Translations under genes and position numbers: made by a program | In this document: positions 1 through 11,758 of the stretch, in pieces | Layout of the letters: each line of letters starts with the position of its first letter | Numbering within the stretch: the stretch's first letter is position 1 | The notes under the pieces: generated by a model | Told to the model about the DNA's origin: nothing | The model's database searches: none | The model's input: only the letters and a program-made list of their open reading frames with translations | Origin: Primulina eburnea | Taxonomy: Eukaryota; Streptophyta; Magnoliopsida; Lamiales; Gesneriaceae | Assembly: GCF_022965805.1 (NCBI RefSeq) | Contig: NC_133114.1 | Coordinates: forward strand, 2,440,761 to 2,504,760 | Reading direction: 5' to 3' | Length of the DNA stretch: 64,000 nucleotides

Positions 1-985
1 GAGTACAATCAGTATACACACCAGAATACTGGTACATGTAATAGCAATACGGGCATGCAGTCCAAAAAGGCAAATCATCGGCCTCATCCTGCACTTCCAT
101 TGTATCTATTTCTACCTCATTCACTTCATCGTCTTCTACAGTCTCACCAGCATTAGCATTGTCCTTATCACTAACATTAGAGTAATCTTGCATTGGCTGT
201 TTCTGCTTGTCATTTACAGGCTCCTGGATTGACCCGGAAACACGAGTTGCATTACCAGAAAAATCAGTATAACTTGGTGGCGCATGCTTATATGCAGGCT
301 CTTCGCTCGACTTTGACCCACACCCATAATATAAATTGGAACCCGAAGCAAAATCCACAAGATTCTTCTGTTGCGGTTGTGTATTTACCTGTTGATCGCG
401 AAAAAAATTACTCCCACGAACGCTACTGATTCCACCAGCGTGTACCTCAGGCTGAGCTACGGCACTCGAACCGCCAGCACCGAAAAAGATGAAATTTTGC
501 AGCATTGTGGTGCTCTGGTTATGAAATGGGTCCGGCTGCTGCTGCTGAGCGTGAAAATAGAAAGAGAGTTCTTTATCGTAAATGGCTTTCCGCGAAGGGT
601 TGGATAGTACAGACCATGCGTCGACAACCAGGCGGAAGGCCTCCTCAGCTAAAGGGTATTTGTTTCTTTGCGGGTTGAGGATAAGCGCAAGGTTTCGGTA
701 CCGGGCCGCGACGAGCTCGGAGTCCTGGCCCTGCTGCGGTGTGAGGCCCAGAATTGAATACCAGTCCTGCTGGTTGTTTCCGATCCGGATGTCTCCGACA
801 AGAAGCGTATCCACGATGGCCAGGATCTCGTCAGCGGGGGCGAGCGTCGGAACCGCGTCACGCGCGCGTGTCGCAAAGGATTTGCTCCCCATTAGATCAC
901 GTTCAGAGAGTAGCTTCTCCGAAATTGTCAGCCAACGCATAGCCTCAGCCCGCCTGGCTGTCGTCGGAAAAAATGTGTGCTCCAT
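1..985 (-). CDS. J-domain-like protein lacking HPD, 5' part (3' end outside window)
   Basis: Read on the minus strand from the ATG at 985-983, one open frame of 328 codons runs off the left edge without a stop or intron. Residues 10-64 form the helical N-terminal region (MRWLTISEKLLSERDLMGSKSFATRARDA is split by nothing) usual in plant DnaJ-like proteins of this type. Residues 73-140 match a J domain (DWYSILGL, then RYRNLALIL, then AEEAFRLVVDAWSVLSNP). Where J proteins have HPD the sequence has NPQ (104-106, followed by RNK), so Hsp70 ATPase stimulation by the standard mechanism is not expected. A Gln/Asn/Ser-rich linker and an acidic stretch (about 270-305) lead to FWTACPYCYY near 308-317, the start of the Cys-rich motif seen in plant J proteins of this group. 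Function is unknown; a J-like co-chaperone is an inference. Confidence 0.85.
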   Translation of the reverse strand, partial: MEHTFFPTTARRAEAMRWLTISEKLLSERDLMGSKSFATRARDAVPTLAPADEILAIVDTLLVGDIRIGNNQQDWYSILGLTPQQGQDSELVAARYRNLALILNPQRNKYPLAEEAFRLVVDAWSVLSNPSRKAIYDKELSFYFHAQQQQPDPFHNQSTTMLQNFIFFGAGGSSAVAQPEVHAGGISSVRGSNFFRDQQVNTQPQQKNLVDFASGSNLYYGCGSKSSEEPAYKHAPPSYTDFSGNATRVSGSIQEPVNDKQKQPMQDYSNVSDKDNANAGETVEDDEVNEVEIDTMEVQDEADDLPFWTACPYCYYMYQYSGVYTDCT

Positions 986-3258
986 TTCTCTTTACTGTGT
1001 CTTGAAATTTCAGCAGATTGAATTTTGCAGCCGGTGAAATAAAATGGAAGTGTGGTTCCAGTTGAGGTCATCGATTATTTGTTTTGGCTTTTTTTATTTT
1101 TTAAAACAATATATTTCAAAATCTGGTCACCAAACTTAAATTCCTATTCTCTAAATAAAATGGTTGTAATAATGAGTATGGTCGAATCCACAGAGAACAA
1201 GAGATGATTTCTTTCGAGGAAAAATAAAAAACAGAGGGGTTTTGTTGGATAAGAACAACATAAAATATTAAAAATAAAATTAGAAAGCAATAAAAAATAA
1301 TAAATCAAAACGAGAATTAAATTACCGAACTCAGATTCGAGAGAATTTTCAGTATTCAATTGTGTCACTGTTCATCGACTAACATATTTTTTATTCAAGT
1401 TGTTACAAGTAATTAACCTTAGAATTATAGTGATAGCCGCTAAAAATCTTTGTGTGTTCCTAATTTAATGACCAAACTCAGCATTCAGTCAAAAGTTATC
1501 AATAACTAACTGGGCATGATAGTGTTCCATATTAATTAAAAATAGCATTTTCGTTTTGTGAAAACAGTTACTCCTAAAATCTAACAATCGAGATAGCTGC
1601 AATTGAAAGATCGAGTTTCGTTGATTTATTTAGATTAATATGCTATGATAACACAATACATCTAATCTATCGTTATTCATTTACCAATCGTTCATGACAA
1701 TTACGGATCACTGAATTCATGGATAACAATAGAAAATTATATATCGAATTAAATTTTCAGATTAACCGAGATACAACTTTCATAGAATTAAATATAAATC
1801 GACAAATACTTGAACAGAACACGAATATTAAATTGAAGCACAAAAAGCCTCACAGTGATAAATTGAAATAATAAAAAATATCCCCTGAATCATAAATAAA
1901 ACTTAGCCTAAAGGTATGGAGAGGAGATGAGAAATTCTTGCGTTTTCTTCTTGTTCTTCAAGTTGAAGAGGTAGAGAGAGAATGTGAGAAATCTATATTT
2001 CAATTGTATAAAATCTCGTAATCTTGCCGCCTCCCTTCCATCTTCACGTGTGATATTTGTGGGAAGATTGTGAGTTGTATTGAAAAATTGTGAAGATTTT
2101 GTTTGTTACAAAAATCTTCTCTTGACATTCTAAAATCTCAAAGATATTAGGAAATATCTACTAGAATATTAAGTTTTTATGGAAAAAAACTCTATCTTGT
2201 ATATATATTCCTTGATATGAAAATTCCTTAATCTCACTAGGCAGCCGATGAGTAGTCACAAGGCGTGATCACGCCTTGTCCAAAAACCACTTTTGAATTT
2301 TTTTGCTTCATGTCTTCCACTAAGATCATATCTACAACTTTAATTGTGATATAAAATCACCTTTTTTAGTCCAAATTTATCGCAAGAGCAGAAAACTTCC
2401 TCCTACAATAAAATCACACAAAAATGTGTCACTTAATCACGTTGAAAGTAGTAACAGTGAGAGATATTAAAATAATTTTTATATTATATGAAATAAATTT
2501 ATGATATAATGAAAAATATGTAACATTTCCCAAAAGAAAATCGTTTAATTGGTAAAAAAATCGATTTGTCAAAATTTTGGATATATGTAACATTATGGTG
2601 ATTGTTCGAATATCGATTATTTTCTTAAATATTTGGATATTCAAATAGCCAAATCAAATCTTGAAACCAAAAAATATGTGCTTTTTAGGTGAAAATATGT
2701 AATTCTTTCTTATTCCATGATAATGGATGAACTATGTTTTTTTTTTAAAAAATAAATTATATGAATAAAGAATCTTAATGTATTTTCATTAAAAAGACCA
2801 ACAATGATTGAATTTATAGTATTTATGGACGATTCAGTATTTTTTTTACTCATTTTGAATATTCAAATATCTAAATCAAGTATCTGGAACTACAAAATAA
2901 GTATTTTGTGAGTCAAAATTAGCACTTAATCTTATTCCATTGTAAATAACAAAAAAGGCAAATGTAAACTTGAATTTATAGGGAGTTAAAACTAAAATTA
3001 TGGCATTGTCAATTTTAGATTTATAAAAAAATTATACCTAAACACTGAATCTTAATATAAAGATGTAAAAAAGTATTTAACTCAAATTTACTCAAAGAAA
3101 AACCCGAGGATTAAATTTTTTGAGAAATTATGTAGTTTACAATTTTAAATTTGTTAAAAACAAAAAGATCAACTGGATGATAAAGGGCGTTTAAATAAGG
3201 GAGAATTAGTCGAAAATCCATTTGCACAAAGTTTTGTTCGGATTCAGTCCCTACATAT
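986..3258. other. intergenic DNA upstream of the J-like gene
   Basis: No convincing coding sequence. This AT-rich stretch contains the 5' flank and probable promoter of the minus-strand J-like gene, which cannot be delimited. About 1915-2290 is less AT-rich and looks like a piece of an old repeat, but I could not place it in a family. It ends at a 22-bp perfect palindrome (listed separately). Short open frames here have no family resemblance. Confidence 0.5.
2258..2279. repeat. 22-bp perfect palindrome
   Basis: The arm acaaggcgtga is followed directly by its exact reverse complement, giving an uninterrupted 22-bp palindrome with no loop. It lies in an otherwise unremarkable AT-rich region about 1.3 kb upstream of the J-like gene start. 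It may be an internal part of an old transposon. Confidence 0.8.
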
Positions 3259-3267
3259 TTGTTTTTG

Positions 3268-3447
3268 GCAAAAACTTGTGTGAGACAGTTTCACGAGTAG
3301 TATTTGTGAGACGAATATCTGATTTGGGTTATCCATTAAAAGTATTATTTTTTATGCTAAGAGTATTACTTTTTATTATGAGTATGGGTAGGATCGACCC
3401 GTCTCACAGATTAAGATCCGTGAGACAGTCTCACATGAGACACACTC
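3268..3447 (+). mobile_element. GTGAGAC MITE copy 1 (180 bp)
   Basis: First of ten copies of one short non-autonomous family. The left end reads gcaaaaacttgtgtgagac and the right end atgagacacactc; inside are the family hallmarks, a 'tatgctaagagtattac' core and two inverted GTGAGAC/GTCTCAC modules. A 9-bp direct repeat ttgtttttg flanks it (3259-3267 and 3448-3456). No coding capacity. Confidence 0.8.
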
Positions 3448-3708
3448 TTGTTTTTGGTATGCAATTCCTAACCCAAACTCCCCCTCCCAACTTTGTATTG
3501 TTTTCACTCACTTGACCTATAATAAAGTCACAATTTTGTCCTTTATTGGCATATAGGAGACACATGCTCATTTATTTCATTAATTAATTTACTCACCGAC
3601 TTCATATCTTGCTATCGTCCATTTCTCCTCAATTTAAGAGAGATTTCAGCATTTAAATTTCTGAAAAAAGTAAACTGATTTGGTGAATTCTTTAACAGCA
3701 CTTAAGCT

Positions 3709-3810
3709 CAGACCAGTTTTTAGTCCAAGTGGTCTCACCCTCTTTTTCTTGGATAGTAGCACGGGTTCGAGCCCTTCCCACCCAATAGTTTAGGAAATAT
3801 AAAAAAAAAA
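3709..3810 (+). mobile_element. short tRNA-derived SINE (102 bp)
   Basis: The element has a pol III A box (tagtccaagtgg, 3721-3732) and a B box (gggttcgagccc, 3763-3774) spaced as in a tRNA gene, then a short tail ending in ten A residues (3801-3810). A perfect 10-bp target-site duplication, cacttaagct, flanks it (3699-3708 and 3811-3820). It cannot be a functional tRNA because no cloverleaf with an anticodon arm can be drawn. It is unusually short for a plant SINE. Confidence 0.75.
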
Positions 3811-4211
3811 CACTTAAGCTTGGAGTATATTTTTTTGTTTGACTTTCGAAATTTAAAATTTTTACACTAAGTTGTCCAAATGTTTTTAAAAAATCACAAC
3901 TGAGAATATGACCCAAAATCGTCGATTAAAGTTTTGTAGTGTGGTTTTGCTGAAATTGGATATGAAAGTGTGATTTCGATTATCTTTGATTTATCAATTG
4001 TTTTTTTTTTTTTTTTTATCTTTTGACTAAATATTTCTTAACAACGTTTGTTGGATTTATAAGCAATTACTTTGTGTTCAATAGTATATTCTCTCACGCA
4101 TAATAACCACGTCATTCATTTGTCACTAATAGATTATTATTCCACATAAAATAACAATTAATAACATTTAAGTGCATTCACCCAAATTTCTCTCGGACAG
4201 ATTATGAACTT

Positions 4212-4383
4212 ACTGGCTCTGATATCACTTAATGTTACGTTCTCAGACTGAGACAGATGACACCGACGTTATTTACAATCACACAATCGTAAACAACAAG
4301 TTTCAAAAACAAATAATTTTCAAACCAGATTATTTATTTCATTAAACAAAAAAATTGTCTTTAAATCTCCTAATCGAATTATG
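4212..4383 (-). mobile_element. LTR-retrotransposon fragment with primer-binding site
   Basis: The sequence tggctctgatatca at 4215-4228 is, on the minus strand, a near match to the initiator-Met tRNA primer-binding site (TGGTATCAGAGC). It is followed on the plus strand by sequence resembling the 3' end of other minus-strand LTRs in the window (tgacaccgacgtt, then aacaacaagtttc). The far end is not visible because another MITE starts about 4384. This is a truncated remnant. Confidence 0.4.
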
Positions 4384-4560
4384 AGTAGGTATCTTGTGAG
4401 ACGATCTCACGAATATTTATCTTATGGGTCAACCCTACCGATATTCACAATAAAAAGTAATATTCTTAGCATAAAAAATAATATTTTTTCATAGATGTCT
4501 CAAATAAGAGATTCGTCTCACAAAATACGACACATGAAAACGTCTCACATAAATTTTTGC
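4384..4560 (-). mobile_element. GTGAGAC MITE copy 2
   Basis: Minus-oriented copy of the ~180-bp family, starting near gagtaggtatcttgtgagac and ending at ttttgc. Sequence is diverged and no matching 9-bp flank is visible, so it is probably an old insertion. Confidence 0.7.
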
Positions 4561-5340
4561 TTCAAAGTACTTGTATTTCATTAAACAAAATAAAATTATT
4601 ACATTTTAATTTTTGATAATTTTAATTTTTTTATTTAGCGTTTTCAGCACTAGACAAGGATTATAAAGTCAGAAAACAGACAAAATTATAAAACAGACAA
4701 AAAAAATATTTTACCCGACTAAAATAAAAATTTGGGTTAAACCTCTTCAACTGTTTATAATTTCCTCCGTACACAAATTGAATTTAAAATAAAAAATAAA
4801 AAATTTCCTGCAGCGAGTGATATGAACCGACCATTGGAGGGGGGCTCATGCATCAAGCTAGCATAGGGTCAGCTTAGAAGAGTAGGCTATTTAGCTCACT
4901 TCATCTCTCTTGTTCGTAGTCTAGGGTTTCTTCTTGATTTTGGATCTCTCTCTCCCTTGGAGGAGGTGATGTCCTTTTCTTTCCTTCCCTCCTTGATTTA
5001 GCAAATTAAAGTATTTGAATTTCTAATGCGACGCAGAAATCTGACTCATCTCCCCTTTCTTTCTTTTTATTGCCGTGAAATTTGCAAGATTCTCTGTCGT
5101 TTTTGTGTTTATTTTTGGTAACAAAGGGATTTTGCTCCCAGATTGGTGTACTTCGATACACGCAATAATATATATATATACATGCTTTTACCTTTTGTAT
5201 TCCTTAATTTTATCAAAAACCCATTTCGCAAACCCATGAAAATCTCCATATAGCCTTGTCCCTATTATATTCTATCATGTTTATATGTCTGCGTAAATCT
5301 TACAAAAGATTATTCATATTTTCTTGATCAGATAAAAAAA
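4561..5340 (+). promoter_or_regulatory. 5' flank and leader of the SVP-like gene
   Basis: AT-rich DNA to about 4860, then a pyrimidine-rich stretch (4900-4990: ctcttgttcg, tagggtttcttcttg, ctctctctctccc) typical of a plant 5' leader. The start codon at 5341 follows a run of A. The transcription start and any leader intron cannot be fixed from sequence. A short TA run lies at 5167-5180. Confidence 0.45.
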
Positions 5341-8300
5341 ATGGTGAGGCAAAAGATTCAGATCAACAAGATTGACAACCTGACGGCGAGGCAGGTGACC
5401 TTTTCAAAGAGAAGAAGAGGGCTTTTCAAGAAAGCTCAAGAACTCTCGGTTCTCTGTGATGCTGAAATCGCCCTTATTGTTTTCTCAGCTACCGGAAAGC
5501 TTTTCGATTTCTCCAGCTCAAGGTTCTCTTCTGTTCCCTCTCTTTTCTTTCTGTGTTCTCTAAAATTTGCTGAAACTCGAAACCCACATTTGACTAAGGT
5601 CCAGATCTACGAGTCTTTAATTTGTTCGAAGTCTATATCATATGTCTCCAGTTCAAACAAAACATGAAACACACAGCAGAACCACACCAATCTTTTTTAT
5701 ATTCTTAGTCTCAATGAATTCTTGGAAACGCGAAGCCAGCAAAAGAAAAAGGTCCAGATCCGTAAATCTTTGGTGGTATGACAGTTGAAAATCTGTTGTC
5801 TTGAGCAAACATAAATTAAGGTCACTGTGTATGTCTCTGTGTGTATACATAGGACGACTGAATAAATACATACATATATATATATATATTATCGTATGAT
5901 TATGTTTCTGATAATATGCTGTGGGGAGTAGGGTCTGTGGGCATGTCTCTTTAGAGAAGACGCCAAGAAATAGAGACTGTATCAACATAAATGTTACTGT
6001 TTCCGTACCGTAAAATCCCAAAGAAATTTTCATTTACGTAATATTGTTTTTATTTTCCACGATCAATCAAATCAAATAGTACAATGCCATATATCGTAAT
6101 GTTTGATTTTGTGTATTACAGGTATATTGATCAAATCAACGTCACATGAATCACGGTCTCAAATAAGATCATACACGGGATCCCTTTTTTTTTTTGGACT
6201 GAAGCTTATTTTTTTGAAAATGGTGCATATATTTTTCGTTTTTTCACTAAGAAAGAAGTTTCATTTATGTCAACAGGATAAATTATATAATCTTTATCGA
6301 TTGGAAAAATAAGAATTTGTGACCATTAATCCATCGTTTCCATTAATGTTAATCGATAATGAATCAACTTTATGTGCTAATTAAATACAAAGAAAAAAGA
6401 ATGATTTTGTAGCCATATTGTCGTGTTCTCTCTTTCAACCTTTTTCCTATTATATTTAGGACCTCGTTGTCCAAGATGGATGAACTCTATGATTTAAATG
6501 AAAGAAAACGGACTTCATCCTATTGATCGACTTGAAATTTTTTCGCTATTTATTATTTATTTATTTTTATTTTATCATATACTAATCACCTATCTTCTCT
6601 TTGCCAAACTGGAAAATACCATTTTTTTTCTTCATGTTAAACAAGAAAGGGAACTATCTTACTAAGTTTGTCCATTTGAAAACTGGTTTTGTGAGTTAAT
6701 GCGTAGCGAGCGTCTAGCTTGTAGTTGAAATCGGTCCAGCTTTTATGTTCAAATTGTGTTTCAATCTCATATTATATGTGCACACCTAGCTGAATGGCTC
6801 TTGTCAATTCATGAAAAAGAAACCCGCAGTCGTACGTCTAACAAGTAGAAAACGTGCATTATTGCACCAATCATGTATGCTAGATGTTGGAATTTTGCCA
6901 ATCTGGTGAGAAGATTATCAGGATTTTTCTATCCTAAACGGGAAGTGCTTCTCACCTTATGATGTGTTGAAGCTTTAACACTTGGATCGTCAACAAATGA
7001 TATCAACTTCCATTAATATGCGATGAACCACATGAACTAATGATGTTGGAATACGAGGAGAATCACTTCCCATGGAGGATAGACTAACTCTTACTCATTG
7101 TTTTCTTCTCCTGGATTTTTTGTCTGTAAACTGTTTTGTAATGAAAGCCCTCTACCATATTTTGTTTCTTGAAAGTAGAAGATGATCAAGATCCCACATG
7201 TACATCCATGCAATCAGATTTTATAGATTCAAGATTTGTTAAAATGATAAAATATCAAACTACGTACGTGGCCAATGTAAACGTAAAACGAAGTAGACGA
7301 TTTCACCTGAAAATTATGCTATACTTCTTATGGAAACTTGTTCTTGTGCATACTCATTCGGTTAAAGATGAGGAAACTAACTTTAACCCAAAATTTGACT
7401 GTTTCTTGTGTCTTCGAAGCATGATGCAACTCATTAAAAGGTATACTACGCAAACGGATAATTATAATAAACCAGGCCAGAAACCTCTCCTTGTTGATCA
7501 GGTAAATTAGATGCAGGATTTCTAACTTTGTTATATTTTTTTTAATCATGGAATACTTCTGCATGTGCATTTTATATTGTGAGTGTCACAGTGAGATTGA
7601 GTTCTTACATTTTTTACCGGCAAGAGCATCAGTGGAACTTGTCAATTATTGGTTGGGATGTCCAGAAAAAAAGCCTAACAAGCAATGATCTTGGACAGTA
7701 CATACAGCTTAGCAAAGGGGAGAAATATAGTTCAGGTGTCATCTAGCAAGCTTAATACCAAGTGTGTTGTGAACATAGGAAGATTTCTCAGATCAGCATC
7801 TATAAACAGTCGAATGATTTCAGAACTGATTTAGAAACGATTTACATGCAAACAATAGTGTACAAGTTATGTGAAATCAAAGCATTCAAAGAGCCAAATC
7901 GCCTTTAGCTAGACTCCAATATAAATATATATAAGATTCTTATTTGCAGTGAAAGATCAATCAAAGAATTATCTAAAAAAGCAAGTTTCTAAAGGATTGC
8001 GAGGTTATGAGACCGACCACGAGGTTCTCTCTCAAAATACTCCTCTCAATCTCCATCATAAACCCATCAATATTATTTTGTTGCAAGAGTAACCTTTTGT
8101 AGCGCTCTTACCCGAGCCACTACTAAACACACTAATAAGCACGCAAAATTTAAACTTGATAACAATTAAACAGTGAAAACTAAGTAACTTAATCATCTTA
8201 CAACCCAACGAAAATAGAACAATAATCCCAGTCTTAAATATTAATACAATCATATCGAAAACATAATCATGCACGAGAATACGACAAACCAAATAAAACC

Positions 8301-9642
8301 TCCACTGGATCAATACCGAAAACCCAACTGCTCTAGCCACTGCCCTGGTCGTCCGAACCGTCCAACCTAAGACCTGTCCCGTGGAATGGGGTGCCCAAGA
8401 TGAAAACAAGGACGTGAGCGACAGTCGCTCAATACGAGAATGTACGAGTATACAAACTGATATGATGCATGTGAAATGCAATATGCTCGGATATCAAGGA
8501 TCAAGTCAAGAATCTCATGCTCAATCTAGAGGCACATGAGTGTGTAGTTTCTGATATGTCCTAGACATGTTTTGGCTTCCACACTCATCATCAAGACGTG
8601 AACCTACAATGTCAAAGGTCATCGGAACTCACGAGTCGTTGGACACTGTAGCTCTCGATGCCCAACCATCAACAATACAGAACCGGGCTGAGCGACCCCA
8701 ACAAACGATGTATATCTCAAAAGATGTCAGGCCCAACATTATTTCATGCATAATATGTCTAAGCAGTAAAACATGTATCATGCAACAGATAAATATGCAA
8801 CATATAAGTTTGTATAATACGCTTGGATATCTCAGTCATTATATCACGTATCTCACTAAAATAGTCTGATAGAAAGTTTACTCGTATGAACCTAGACAAT
8901 ACCAACATAATGAAATCACTATCAAGCCAGATCCTGAATTACCAAACATGCTTCAAAGTTCTTCCTAATGACCCTTACATCACTATTTTAAGGCTATAGG
9001 ATTATAACTACGTCCGTCTTTAGCCTGCTGATGATGTCTGGATCTGTGTCCCGGTTCACCGACCCTTCTTCGAGTCGATACTAGCTCTGAAACTTCCCGA
9101 CACCAAACTGCCCTAGAAACTGCATAGAAAACCTAAGGTACATGACTAGAACTCGAGAGAGAGAAGATGAAGTAAGCGTTGTAGGAAACAAATGAAATCA
9201 ACTCCCATATATAGTCTGCATTCTCTAGATCAGAAGATCCGAAATCATTTTTATCTGCCATATGTTAGAATATCATTCGTCTAGTTGGATTTCTCGGGAT
9301 AATGTAATCCGAACTAGAATGGGTTATATATTTTAAATTTCGGTGGATCCCAACAAATTGATCTCAAATTATCAATTCTTTAATAATACTTAATTAACAA
9401 CCGTTTAATCATCTTTTAATTAGTATTTCATTCAAATAAGAATTCGGGTCATTACATCTTTTGTGTTTAATGGTGCCAAAATAACGTTTTCAATCACATC
9501 ATTTCACTCTTATTTCATTTCAGGTCGCAGCAGGTACCAGGCATGACATGCTCAACAAGGAACTTGTGAAGCGGACTATCGAGTTACAGTATGTTGTAGT
9601 ATCTCCTCACTCATGTTACTTGTTCGATCTCTATCTCTCTCT

Positions 9643-9696
<54 letters not shown>

Positions 9697-11375
9697 AATC
9701 ACTGCAAAAAATTTATCCGAACAGGCAACTTAAGGGAGAAGAGCTTGAAGGACTTAGCTTGGATGATTTGATGAGACTAGAGAAATTTGTGGAAGGAGGA
9801 TTAAGCCGTGTTGGAAAATTTAAGGTTAAGTTGTCTCAATTCTATAACACTCTTTAAGTCCACGGGGATCGGTATATATTGTTTAATTCTTTTGCTAATA
9901 CAACAAGAATAATTTATGAAATATTATTGAAAGTTAATTTACTTTTTTATAGTTGTTTAAATTGATTACAAAGCATATTTACGTAAAATATAATTGATTA
10001 TGCTCGCTTATATATTTCATTATATATAAGATTATGAAATTGCGTATGCTTAAAATTGCAACTTAATTTCTATATTTGTATGTCACAGGATGAGAAGTTC
10101 TTGAATGAAATTAGCATCCTCAAGTCTAAGGCATGTACTGATCACCAGACCAGATTTAAAACTTTGATTTTAAATAATCCAAGAATATTAATGGCCGTAA
10201 AATGTTGTCTAAAACTTCCAGGAATCAGAGCTAATTGAAGAAAATGCACGGTTGAAACAACAAGCAGAGGTGATTTTTTTAGCTTTTCCCAAAAAAATTG
10301 CAATTTTTCTTCTGCGAGTTAGTTTATTTATACACGCGGACCACTCTCGTTTCAAGAACTGTGGTTTTTTAAAATACACAATAAAATGAGAAAATTTTAT
10401 TTTTAGTCATGCATATTTGTCTCTGTGCGATTTTGGTCATCTAGATTATAAAATTTTAGTCTTAGTCCGCTATCTTTCTTTTATTTTATAATTTTAGATA
10501 TTTTCCCAATATAACGCTGCACTCATGAAGAAAAAGACTAAAATTATAAAAAAAAATCAAAAGATACATTATGAATACTGAAATTTTATAACATAAATGA
10601 CCAAATCGCAAAAAAACAATCATAGACGATCACTGCAATTTTCCCATGGCTAATGTAATTGTTAATCTTTATGCAATTTATAATGACCAGACGATTGTTT
10701 CAGTTATTGTCTATCATACTGCGTGCATTTGAAAGTATTTTAGGTTGTGTTTGGATTCATAAATTTCAAATCAATGGATTCATAAATTTCAAATGTATTT
10801 GTTTTATTTAGAGAAATAAGGCCATGAACTTCAAGTTCACTTTTACATTTATGATAGATTTCAAGTTCACTCAGTTATGGTGTCATTAGAAATATATTCT
10901 GTTTTGTGCTAATAATGTGTAAACAAGTCAGATATATATTTAATATTTGATCTCGTTATAAACAATAAAACTACAATCGAAATCTATTAATTTCAAACTT
11001 TTCTCCTGAAACACAACCTTTGTTCCAAAAATAAGAGGTGAAATACATGAAAACACACATCATTAATTAGATGCATTAAAAAATGTGCACTACATGAACC
11101 ATACATATTCATCTACTTGTTTGATGTAGAGCTATGAAGGCATGAGAATCACAGTTGAAGTTGATCAAGGGAATTCAGCAGGCTCCGTTACTAACAGTCA
11201 TAGCTTCGTGCTCTGTCCTGAGGACAAAAGCGACTCCGATACTTCCCTCAAGCTTTGGTACATAACTATGCTTCATGATCGTTTTATTTTTAATTAAAAT
11301 TCAATTTTACTTAATTACCATCCGGTTTAAAACCATAATTCTCAAATATGGTTTACTTATTGTTGCAGCCTGTAA
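5341..11375 (+). CDS. SVP: SVP/StMADS11-type MIKC MADS-box transcription factor (8 exons, 217 aa)
   Basis: Exons: 5341-5522, 7420-7501, 9524-9588, 9725-9824, 10089-10130, 10222-10269, 11130-11257, 11369-11375; 654 nt in frame. Residues 1-60 are the MADS domain ([35 protein letters not shown]), the DNA-binding and dimerisation module. The I region and K-box follow (RQ-type start, [16 protein letters not shown], then [25 protein letters not shown]). The C terminus SDTSLKLCL resembles the short LxLxL tail of SVP/AGL24/JOINTLESS proteins. Exon lengths 100 and 42 match the MIKC pattern. In this family the proteins repress or modulate flowering and floral meristem identity in the nucleus; that role here is inferred. 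The intron after exon 5 has a GC donor (AAG|GCATGT). Intron 2 (7502-9523) holds a solo LTR. A shift of one codon at the exon 3 start is possible. Confidence 0.9.
8098..9456 (-). mobile_element. solo LTR in intron 2 of the SVP-like gene
   Basis: On the minus strand the unit begins TGTAATGACCCGAATTC and ends GAGCGCTACA, with the TG...CA ends of an LTR. Length is 1359 bp. Flanking 5-mers are ccttt (8093-8097) and tcttt (9457-9461), a 4/5 match. No second LTR, primer-binding site or coding region is nearby, so it is read as a solo LTR left by recombination. Confidence 0.6.
9643..9692. repeat. (TA)n microsatellite in SVP-like intron 3
   Basis: About 47 bases of uninterrupted TA follow a ctctctctctt run inside the 136-bp intron 3 (9589-9724). 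It takes up a third of that intron and lies about 30 bases before the acceptor. Confidence 0.9.
10390..10650. mobile_element. fold-back MITE-like element in SVP-like intron 6
   Basis: The left part (gagaaaattttatt, tagtcatgcatatttgtctc, gcgattttggtca) is mirrored at the right (tgaccaaatcgcaaaa, caatcatagacgat, ttttccc) as imperfect long inverted repeats around an AT-rich centre. Exact ends and a target-site duplication could not be fixed. Similar 'agtcat...ttttggtca' fold-backs occur near 31490-31700 and 41735-42233. Confidence 0.45.
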
Positions 11376-11633
11376 ACTATTCATCAAGAGAAGGGTTGAT
11401 GACATTCAGCTAGTAGCAAGCACTGGAGAACTGTGGGTTCTCTTAATTTGGGTTGATGTAAGATTAATATATATAATAATTTATTATTTTTTGTGTTAAG
11501 TTGGAGCGGATGTTTCCATTTTTTTTATATTTTAAATGCTTTGATAAATGTATGATACCATAATTTTCAATTTCTTCCTACTTGATCGGTTCCCTAGTAG
11601 ATGTTAACTATGAAAAATATTTTTGATGCAACA

Positions 11634-11638
<5 letters not shown>

Positions 11639-11682
<44 letters not shown>
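11639..11682. repeat. (AT)n microsatellite
   Basis: About 44 bases of AT dinucleotide downstream of the SVP-like stop codon, in AT-rich DNA that otherwise (11376-11750) shows nothing I can identify beyond probable 3' UTR. Confidence 0.85.
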
Positions 11683-11685
<3 letters not shown>

Positions 11686-11758
11686 GTATGAAAAATTAAA
11701 TTGGAATAATTACATTTCTTGGTATGATGAAAAAATGAGATTTAAAATTAGAAATGTC

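Noticed and set aside
3709..3810. tRNA gene
   Set aside because: A and B boxes are present but there is no cloverleaf, and the A tail with target duplication shows a SINE.
5653..6033. 126-codon minus-strand open frame
   Set aside because: It lies in intron 1 of the SVP-like gene and shows no recognisable domain.
8056..8869. Open frames of 141 codons (minus) and 100 codons (plus)
   Set aside because: Both fall in the solo LTR at 8098-9456 and do not resemble proteins.
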